Positions 58,117 through 64,000 of a DNA stretch of 64,000 bases are shown here, one piece after another; positions within the stretch are counted from its first letter, which is position 1; the number at the start of each line of letters is the position of its first letter. This stretch comes from Verrucomicrobiales bacterium (GTDB lineage: Bacteria; Verrucomicrobiota; Verrucomicrobiia; Verrucomicrobiales; DEV007), in assembly GCA_002698785.1 (NCBI GenBank), contig PAAG01000019.1, positions 310,001 to 374,000 of the forward strand. The letters run 5' to 3'. A program made the translations under genes and the position numbers. The notes beneath the pieces are model-generated. The model searched no databases, had not been told where the DNA came from, and saw only the letters and a list, made by a program, of their open reading frames with translations.

Positions 58117-60776
58117 CCAGTGAGTGCGTCAAAATCGTTGTAGGTATCCGCTCCCTCGGGAGGGGTCCAGTGTTCCAATGGGGGTGTCCGGTCGGGTTCG
58201 GTATCTCCCGTGGTCACCTCGATCAGCCCGGCGGCGAACTGGGCTTTGCGCCAATTCCAGACCTGGAGAAACTCCTCCCAGCAGCCGGTCCATTCCGAGT
58301 CGTCCTTGTCGTTGCTCCGGCTCACGGGAAAGGCGTCCGGAAAGAATGCCTTCGTCCGAGTCAGAAGGGCGGCATTGCCGAAAATGAAGAAAGCGACTTG
58401 CGGATCGACGCCCTCGGTCTCCCGCAGGAGGTGACCATAAAACGCGAGCTGCAGATGCCGATTCTCGGCCATTTCCGTCTCCCGCCGGCTTCTCCCGCCC
58501 AACTTGAGGTCGATGACGGCGGTGGCTTCGGGAGAGCGCGCCACCAAGTCGATCCGACCGTTCAACTCCCCTTTTCCAAGAGGCACGCCCTGGATAACTT
58601 TCTCAACCTCCACCGAGGTCACGCACGCTTTCTGGAAATGTTCCACGAGGTGCCACAAAGCCTGCCGTGCCGTGTGAAGCAGGCCGTTCCGGGCCGCCTC
58701 ATACCCCGGCAGGAGATACTGGGCTCCAGACTCGGCGAGCACGGAAGGCCAGACCTGATCAATCCAGGCGTGCAATGCCGACTGGTCCATACCGATCCAG
58801 TCCACCTGCGGCTCTCCGCTCTCCGTATCTGTTTCGAGCAGCTTGCCCGCCAACTCATGCAGGAGAGTCCCTCGCCGGATGGCATCATCCCCAACTCCAA
58901 AGCCAAACAAGGATCCGGCTTCGAGCCGGGCCTGGTAGTTGAGCAGCCACTGGTAGGGGCTCTCGATTGCCTTCGATAGCGAAGAGAAGGATTCGCTTTT
59001 CCGTGGAATCAGCAAGGAAGGGTCTGACAACTGCCACCATCTCCGCGGCTCGGGGAGCGTGCGGATGGAAACAGGCTCGCCCGGAATCGTGGCGGTCGCT
59101 TTCTCATCGGTCTCGGAATCCAATTCCGCGCGGATCCTCGTCACGATGGGCGCGGCCCGATTTCCCTTCTCCCCAGTCGACACAAAGATCGCGATCGAAT
59201 CGGTTGCCTGCAGCACGGCGCGATGGCCCGCCTGTTCTTCCGCTTCGAGCAGTACCTCCGTGGTCACGAGATTCACGCCATGCGAAGCCAGCCAACTCCG
59301 TTCGTCCGCCGTCCAAGGAGACCGGCGAACCCCTGAATCCGAAGGCTCCCACCACGACAGAACGGAAACCGGTTCCAGAATTTGCGCGGGCGAAGAATAG
59401 GTCATTGAACAGCCCAATTCGCCTGGTCGGCGCGTGCCGCCTTCGGCCGTCGGCAACCACATGCCCATGAGCCGCTCCAACTCCTGCGGAGTGACGCGAT
59501 CCAGTTTCCTGATCGCCCGGGTAAAGCTTTCGATCGCCCGAGCGGTGAACAACCAGGCCGACGCCACCTCCGGCTCGTCCGATCGCTTCGCGATTCCCAC
59601 GGAATGCATCCAGCCGGCCAGCCGGGAGGCCACATCCGCGACGGCGGCGATCGGCGCTCCTTCCTCCCGGGAATACTCAGGCAACTCAAGCCAATCGGAA
59701 ATCGCTTTCTCGATGCGCTGGGCTCGGTCCGGATCATCAGAGGCCTTCTCTCGCGCCCTGTCGATCGCCCTATGCCAGTCCTCGTTATTCCTGCCGGGTA
59801 TTCCGTTGATAGCCCGGGCGAGGCGAAATCGCAGCCCCTTCGGGACTAGACCCACCGGATGGAGCAGAAACTCAAGCCAGGCCTGCGGATCGAAGGGTCC
59901 CCAAAGTAAACGCAAGCTCAGGGGAAGAAGCTGGGAAAGAACACCTCCGGATGAGTCCTCCTGCGCCCCGAGAAACGGCAAATCGCGTTGACCGAGAAAC
60001 TCGTTCAATCGAGTTCGTTTCTCTGGCGAAGCGATCAAGGCCGACTCACTCGAGCTGTCCCGGCCGCACTCCTGCTGTGCCAGTGCCCTGGCCAAATCGA
60101 CTTCCGATCGTCCTTCAATGAGTCGGATGCTTCCATCGGACGAACTATTGCTATCGGGTTCGATTCCCAAGAGCCGTGCCTGGAGCACATGCAACTGGGA
60201 TCCCGCAGCCGCGAGCGGTTCAGTGGGAAGCCCATCCTCATACCGGGCCTCAAGACGATCCAACAGTTTGCGCCATTTGGCGGGGAGTGACGCCGGAGGA
60301 TCGATCACGTTGATCGAATCGATCCCGGATCGCAGTCCCCCGGAGAGCGCCGCGAGAACTCGGTCGATTCGCTCCGCCGGTCCGATCCGAAAAGTGTCCT
60401 CCTCCTGCGCTGCCGTCTCGACCGCCTGGAACGTAGCTAGGCGGGACGGAACCGATTCTCCGGATTCCAATTTCGGATCCCATCCGGCCAGCCGGAGCTC
60501 ATCTCGCCACCGGAGAAGAACACGACTGGCGGAGAAACTCTCCACCTCAAACGAACGACGATAGAAGGCGCCGGGGTCTCGCTCCAACTGCTCGTGTAAG
60601 GCTTCGCGATAGGAGATCAGCCGCTCGATGGCAGTGCCTCCATCCACCGGGGGAAGCCCGAGGGCCACCTCCAGGGCATTCAGAAGTCCCTCAGGACCAC
60701 AGACCATCCGCCCCGGCCCCATCCACGCAGATGGGCACGGAGCCCCGTCGAGGGAGCTGCCAAACAAGAGATTCAC
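58098..60776 (-). CDS. AddB-like PD-(D/E)XK nuclease
   Basis: An 892-residue protein. The N-terminal half is an inactive helicase-like fold with no Walker A, as in AddB-type subunits. Middle segments such as PAQILEPVSVLSWWEPSDSG match AddB/RecB-family nuclease chains. The C-terminal nuclease has LNGRIDLVARSPEATAVIDL, with catalytic Asp and Lys, near residue 755, and HLQLAFYGHLLRETEG after it. There is no obvious Fe-S cysteine cluster. It is the first gene of the minus-strand run AddB-AddA-McrB-McrC. Confidence 0.75.
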   Translation of the reverse strand: MNLLFGSSLDGAPCPSAWMGPGRMVCGPEGLLNALEVALGLPPVDGGTAIERLISYREALHEQLERDPGAFYRRSFEVESFSASRVLLRWRDELRLAGWDPKLESGESVPSRLATFQAVETAAQEEDTFRIGPAERIDRVLAALSGGLRSGIDSINVIDPPASLPAKWRKLLDRLEARYEDGLPTEPLAAAGSQLHVLQARLLGIEPDSNSSSDGSIRLIEGRSEVDLARALAQQECGRDSSSESALIASPEKRTRLNEFLGQRDLPFLGAQEDSSGGVLSQLLPLSLRLLWGPFDPQAWLEFLLHPVGLVPKGLRFRLARAINGIPGRNNEDWHRAIDRAREKASDDPDRAQRIEKAISDWLELPEYSREEGAPIAAVADVASRLAGWMHSVGIAKRSDEPEVASAWLFTARAIESFTRAIRKLDRVTPQELERLMGMWLPTAEGGTRRPGELGCSMTYSSPAQILEPVSVLSWWEPSDSGVRRSPWTADERSWLASHGVNLVTTEVLLEAEEQAGHRAVLQATDSIAIFVSTGEKGNRAAPIVTRIRAELDSETDEKATATIPGEPVSIRTLPEPRRWWQLSDPSLLIPRKSESFSSLSKAIESPYQWLLNYQARLEAGSLFGFGVGDDAIRRGTLLHELAGKLLETDTESGEPQVDWIGMDQSALHAWIDQVWPSVLAESGAQYLLPGYEAARNGLLHTARQALWHLVEHFQKACVTSVEVEKVIQGVPLGKGELNGRIDLVARSPEATAVIDLKLGGRSRRETEMAENRHLQLAFYGHLLRETEGVDPQVAFFIFGNAALLTRTKAFFPDAFPVSRSNDKDDSEWTGCWEEFLQVWNWRKAQFAAGLIEVTTGDTEPDRTPPLEHWTPPEGADTYNDFDALTGWPRTA

Positions 60777-60842
60777 GGGTCGAAAGCTAACAGATCAAGA
60801 ATTCCATGGGAGAGAAGAATTTCCGTAAATAAGGGACATTTT

Positions 60843-61517
60843 TCAGTCCTCGCGGGATTCCTCTTCCCTCAGGATCGACTCCATCGGAGCCGCCAGGTCC
60901 GCCGCATTGGCATCCATTTCCCGCATAGCCTTGATCTTGCGACTCATGGCGCGGCCCGAATCCCGGGGCGAGAACATGTTGTTCTCGCGAACCGACGCCG
61001 CGTTATCCGCATGGATGTTCATCTGAGCCGCAGTCGCGATGGCATCCTGACCGGCAGCCAGAAACAAAAACTCCCAACCATCCTTCTTCTGCCGTTTTTG
61101 AATCTTCTTCGCAATGTCCTTCCAGTCGTATTTTCTCGAGGCATTCTCCATCCCGTCGGTGAAAATCGCAAAAATCACCTGATCGGGTCGCTGCTTCTTC
61201 GGCAGATCCTTGATCCGCTTGCGGAAGCTCTTGATCGTTTTCCCAATGGCATCGAGGAGAGCCGTGGATCCTCTTGGAACATAGAGGTTGGTATCGATCG
61301 TGCAAACCTCGCCAACGGGCAGGTTGTCGATTGGGACCTCATACTGATCGTCGAACAGAACGAGAGAAATCCGGGCGAAGCCTTCCACAGACTGCTGCTC
61401 CCTCAAAAAGTCGTTAAAGCCAGTGACAGCTGCTTCGGCATGCGAATACATCGAGCCTGACATGTCGAGGATGTAGGCGATTTCAGTGACGGGTGGTGTG
61501 GTGGGTTTCGTGTTCAT
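60843..61517 (-). CDS. von Willebrand factor A domain protein
   Basis: A 224-residue protein from the ATG at 61517. The MIDAS motif D-x-S-x-S is AYILDMSGSMYSHAEAAVTG near residue 15, with the second MIDAS Thr in FAIFTDGMENASRKYDWKDI near 110. The domain ends around residue 170 and is followed by an acidic tail. It would bind a metal and a partner protein in the cytoplasm. No AAA partner is adjacent. It may mark the right border of the accessory region, since the next genes look like ordinary chromosome. Confidence 0.8.
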   Translation of the reverse strand: MNTKPTTPPVTEIAYILDMSGSMYSHAEAAVTGFNDFLREQQSVEGFARISLVLFDDQYEVPIDNLPVGEVCTIDTNLYVPRGSTALLDAIGKTIKSFRKRIKDLPKKQRPDQVIFAIFTDGMENASRKYDWKDIAKKIQKRQKKDGWEFLFLAAGQDAIATAAQMNIHADNAASVRENNMFSPRDSGRAMSRKIKAMREMDANAADLAAPMESILREEESRED

Positions 61518-61651
61518 GCACAATCTATCGCACCGGGTATAGGACAAAGAAGGGGTGAGGCCTTCTCAAAGTTCCTTTCAAAGCGCGACAGCCACGTCTC
61601 CTGGCTCTAAGATTATGGGAAAACAACCTGTCGAAACCAGTATCAACCTCT

Positions 61652-62074
61652 ATGAGCACCCTCCAGCGAGCCATCGAAATTGCCGTCCATTCCCATCGGG
61701 ATCAAACCACGAAGGATGGCCAGCCCTACGTTCTCCACCCTCTCACTCTAATGATGCGGGTTGATTCGGAGGAGGAGAAAATTGCAGCTGTCTTGCACGA
61801 TGTGGTCGAGGATACCGAGACGACGCTGGAAGATCTGGAAGCGGAAGGATTCAGCAAGGAGACTGTTGAGGTGATCGACCTGTTGACGCACCGCGAGGAC
61901 CTTTCCTACGACGAGTATATCGGTCGACTCGCCGAGAACTCGGTCGCCCGGAACGTAAAGCTCGCCGACCTGGGCCACAATATGGATATCACGCGGATCC
62001 CAAATCCAGGCCCGAAGGACTTCGAACGCCTCCAGAAGTATCACCGTATCTGGACTAAGCTTTCCCGGCTATAA
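61652..62074 (+). CDS. HD-domain phosphohydrolase (MESH1/SpoT-like)
   Basis: A 140-residue single-domain HD_4 protein. H and D ligands are in AIEIAVHSHRDQTTKDG, YVLHPLTLMM and AAVLHDVVEDTETTLEDL, and the final Asp in NVKLADLGHNMDITRIPNP. This is the layout of the ppGpp hydrolase domain in RelA/SpoT proteins, without the synthetase. A role in alarmone or NADPH hydrolysis is plausible. It is divergent from the VWA gene across 134 bp. Confidence 0.85.
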   Translation: MSTLQRAIEIAVHSHRDQTTKDGQPYVLHPLTLMMRVDSEEEKIAAVLHDVVEDTETTLEDLEAEGFSKETVEVIDLLTHREDLSYDEYIGRLAENSVARNVKLADLGHNMDITRIPNPGPKDFERLQKYHRIWTKLSRL

Positions 62075-62089
62075 CGCTCCATCGTCATT

Positions 62090-62740
62090 TTATTCGTCGG
62101 AATGGCGTTCTTTTCCGTCCTTCATTCCCATCAATTGTCCCAATGGGGAAACGGAGACAGGCTTTCTCCGAAAATACTCTTCCTCCCAGGACAGGGCACG
62201 AGTTCGAGCTGGCGGCGTCCAGCCGCGAGTTCTGTATACATGCACAATATGCGGTCGGATCAGCAGATGCCCTGCAGGACAACGAATCTCGGAGAATGAA
62301 TGAAACCGTGCCTCGGCCCGAATGCCCGGAAGCAATGCGCTGGGAGAAATCATCGCATTACAAACCTCGCAATAGGTTTGGCAGAGGTGCAGTGGCAGTA
62401 AGCGCTCGATCCATGGATCTATGCTGAAGCAATTTCCTGGAAACTTCGTGGTTCGCTCATCCCCGCGATCCGACCGGGAGAGCCAACGGAGAAGCCCTTG
62501 ATCCGATCCCCACACGCTCAGGTTCGCACCTCGAACATCAGAGATCAATCTGGCGAGCAGATGAGCCTCGAATGTGAACCGCCCTCTCTGCTTCTCAATG
62601 AGGCCACTGAATCGATCCCTGCCGGGTTGGTAGGCCACATGTCGGGTACACCGCCCCAAGCTTGAGTGGCTGCCCCAACCCCATCCGAAAGAGAAATATT
62701 CGGCCTCCGCCTTCTTCCAACCATCCGTCGCCTCACTCAT
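62090..62740 (-). CDS. hypothetical protein with zinc-ribbon-like cysteines (216 aa)
   Basis: No family recognised. CEVCNAMI and RCPAGHLL near residues 120-155 form a plausible zinc-binding pair (C-x2-C...C-x3-H). The N-terminal part is aromatic and Gly-rich. The start overlaps the stop region of the HAD gene by 8 bases, so they are co-expressed. Confidence 0.55.
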   Translation of the reverse strand: MSEATDGWKKAEAEYFSFGWGWGSHSSLGRCTRHVAYQPGRDRFSGLIEKQRGRFTFEAHLLARLISDVRGANLSVWGSDQGLLRWLSRSDRGDERTTKFPGNCFSIDPWIERLLPLHLCQTYCEVCNAMISPSALLPGIRAEARFHSFSEIRCPAGHLLIRPHIVHVYRTRGWTPPARTRALSWEEEYFRRKPVSVSPLGQLMGMKDGKERHSDE

Positions 62741-63212
62741 TCCCTCCCCTCAGCAACCGCAAGGCCAATTCCAATTTCTCTTCCGTAAAACCATCGAGCA
62801 GCTGACAGCTTACCAGCCGCTCCTTCATCAGGGGAAATTCTTTGGAGTGCATATCGTCCAGAATGACGAAATCAGTGACATCAGGATTCCTCGCCAACCA
62901 GCTCAGGATTTCGGCTCCCCGCGGAATGGGCGAAACAATCGTTGTATCCGGATGAGCGGAGGCGAGCACGGGTGTCATCCAGTCGGAATGAAGTAGCTCT
63001 CTCGGAATTAGTGGCTCCAGGAGTGTCGCCATGCCGCTCCAGTCATAGCGGTGACGCCAATCCGAAGAGATGACGATCCGCGCCTGGGATTCCATTGCGA
63101 AACGAGCTACCCGTAATTTTCGCTCGTTACAGAATTCGGCTTCGATGTTCGCCCCTCCGGTCGGAACCGGGATCCGGATTACTCCGTCAAAATCCAGAAA
63201 GATTGCTTTCAT
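62733..63212 (-). CDS. HAD-superfamily phosphatase-like protein
   Basis: A 159-residue protein from the ATG at 63212. The HAD motif 1 is MKAIFLDFDGVIRIPVPTGG with the nucleophile Asp-x-Asp at residues 7-9. Motif 2 is IVISSDWRHRYDWSGM. The motif 4-like FVILDDMHSKEFPLM carries the Asp-Asp pair near residue 118. It resembles the compact HAD domains described for Swiss-army-knife RNA repair proteins. The substrate is unknown. It is divergent from the WYL-like gene across a region with a strong palindrome. Confidence 0.8.
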   Translation of the reverse strand: MKAIFLDFDGVIRIPVPTGGANIEAEFCNERKLRVARFAMESQARIVISSDWRHRYDWSGMATLLEPLIPRELLHSDWMTPVLASAHPDTTIVSPIPRGAEILSWLARNPDVTDFVILDDMHSKEFPLMKERLVSCQLLDGFTEEKLELALRLLRGGNE

Positions 63213-63298
63213 TACATTTTCAAATGTCTTCTCGCCGAGGTTCTTTTCCACACTGCCGTCGCCATCGCACAGTTTGCCTGCAACACAAACTGGCAGGC

Positions 63299-63328
63299 GG
63301 TATCGGACAATTCTAGGGGTATACCCCT
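63299..63328. promoter_or_regulatory. palindrome with repeated motif in HAD/WYL divergent region
   Basis: AGGGGTATACCCCT (63315-63328) is a perfect 14-bp palindrome. The preceding GGTATCGGACAATTCTAGG (63299-63317) is repeated in 16 of 19 bases at 63982-64000, just after the WYL-like gene. Candidate operator shared by two transcription units. Confidence 0.6.
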
Positions 63329-63394
63329 CCGTTGCATCCCGGTCTCACGGTTGAACGGTTGCACGTCCTGACTCCGGAGCGAGTCTGAGAGGTC

Positions 63395-63964
63395 ATGAAA
63401 TCCTATGACAAATCCATCCGGCGGGACCGTCCTCTTCGCGAAGGCGAGCTGCCTCACAAACGACTCAGCCGAAAGAAGAAGGGGCCCGACTACTACCGGG
63501 GCAGTGGCTACGTCTTTGAGGTCTATCGTTCCGGGAGGTGGCGCCCGGTATGGCATTTTCGGGACGAAGCGAGCATGCGGGGAGCCTTGCGAGGCCAGCG
63601 GCAATGCGACTGGAGTCCTCCGGAAACTCCCCCATTGCGCATGCGCTTCCCGAACGACGGGAAGACTGAATGCGATCCGCCGCCAGCATGGTATTGGGCT
63701 CGCAACCGTGAGGAGAAGATCACCTACGAGATCCTGCCGGAAGCCCCTATTTCACCCGCGTATCAAAAGCGAATCGAACAGGCTCGTCGGGAGAAGACTG
63801 CTGTGTGCCTTGTGTATCGGGACGCCAAGGGGGTAAAGACCCAGCGCAAGGTCTGGCCAACCGAATGGACCAGCGATTTTCACTTCCTCGCCCTCTGCGG
63901 TTTACGCGATGAAGAGCGAATGTTCCGGCTCGATCGAGTCCTCGATTGTCGCCATGCCAGGTGA
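63395..63964 (+). CDS. protein with WYL-like C-terminal domain (189 aa)
   Basis: The start is the ATG at 63395, preceded by GAGAGG at good distance. The N-terminal 60 residues are basic and aromatic (GPDYYRGSGYVFEVYRSGRW). The C-terminal part reads TAVCLVYRDAKGVKTQRKVW, PTEWTSDFHFLALCGLRDEE and MFRLDRVLDCR, the strand pattern and R-x-F-x-L-D-R-I-like ending of WYL ligand-sensing domains. No HTH is obvious. I infer a regulatory protein, possibly acting on the flanking palindrome. Confidence 0.6.
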   Translation: MKSYDKSIRRDRPLREGELPHKRLSRKKKGPDYYRGSGYVFEVYRSGRWRPVWHFRDEASMRGALRGQRQCDWSPPETPPLRMRFPNDGKTECDPPPAWYWARNREEKITYEILPEAPISPAYQKRIEQARREKTAVCLVYRDAKGVKTQRKVWPTEWTSDFHFLALCGLRDEERMFRLDRVLDCRHAR

Positions 63965-63981
63965 AGTTGCACCCGTCATCC

Positions 63982-64000
63982 GGTATCGGACAGTCTTAGG
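63982..64000. repeat. second copy of regulatory repeat at window end
   Basis: Matches 63299-63317 in 16 of 19 bases and runs to the end of the window. Whether the palindrome continues cannot be seen. Confidence 0.5.

Noticed and set aside
11118..60842. Duplicate of the tRNA-Glu 3' end as a right attachment site
   Set aside because: I looked for a second copy of the GGGTTCGAGTCCCG / CGGGTCGCCA segment and did not find one by eye; a computed search could still find a degenerate copy.

Overview
The window looks like chromosomal DNA from a Gram-negative bacterium, most likely a member of the Verrucomicrobiota (Opitutae/Puniceicoccales type). That placement is an inference from gene content: Gfo/Idh/MocA and SDR dehydrogenases, an AlpA-like helix-turn-helix family, and a DUF1257/DUF2997/AAA cassette. 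No rRNA or ribosomal protein gene is present to confirm it.

Positions 1-11117 are ordinary core genome. They hold a partial TPR-like gene, an initiator tRNA, and a minus-strand run of metabolic genes (O-methyltransferase, E1-beta, Gfo/Idh oxidoreductase, SDR). Two TPM-domain proteins, phosphatidylserine synthase, a DUF1858-rhodanese/IscU-like/SufT iron-sulfur operon, a Ca2+/Na+ antiporter and tRNA-Glu complete the block.

A long accessory region begins directly after tRNA-Glu and runs to about 60.8 kb. Its first part (11.2-31.7 kb) resembles the backbone of a plasmid or integrative element. It carries an AlpA-like protein, an orphan M41-like peptidase, a phage/plasmid Rep-like protein, a SplB-like radical SAM protein and an XRE regulator with a pair of matching operators. 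Further along are two related DUF3987-like proteins, a PD-(D/E)XK nuclease, a DnaN-like sliding clamp, a DUF3150-like protein, and a DUF1257 (Ycf35) - DUF2997 - small protein - Ycf46-like AAA ATPase operon. An AbiE toxin-antitoxin operon with an added HipA-N (HipS-like) gene sits on the opposite strand inside this backbone. GGCC-stem hairpins separate many of the units. No integrase and no second attachment site were found.

The second part (31.9-60.8 kb) is a layered defence island. It holds a complete DNA phosphorothioation set (dndA divergent from dndBCDE), the Dnd-associated methyltransferase, a DUF4007 protein, a HARE-HTH protein and, unexpectedly, a SeqA-like protein. A convergent minus-strand module follows: a second DGQHR protein, an HNH nuclease, Dnd-associated protein 4, a second SMC-like ATPase, a 58-residue protein and a PLD-SF2 helicase. 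I infer that this is the restriction arm. An McrBC pair, whose McrB carries two EVE/PUA-like reader domains, is arranged in series with AddA-like and AddB-like helicase-nuclease proteins.

From 60.8 kb the content is again ordinary or unknown: a von Willebrand A protein, an HD hydrolase, a HAD phosphatase, a zinc-ribbon-like protein and a WYL-like protein with a strong palindrome upstream. The most interesting item is the SeqA homologue inside the phosphorothioation cluster. Next come the Ycf35/DUF2997/Ycf46 cassette and the sliding clamp on the same element.
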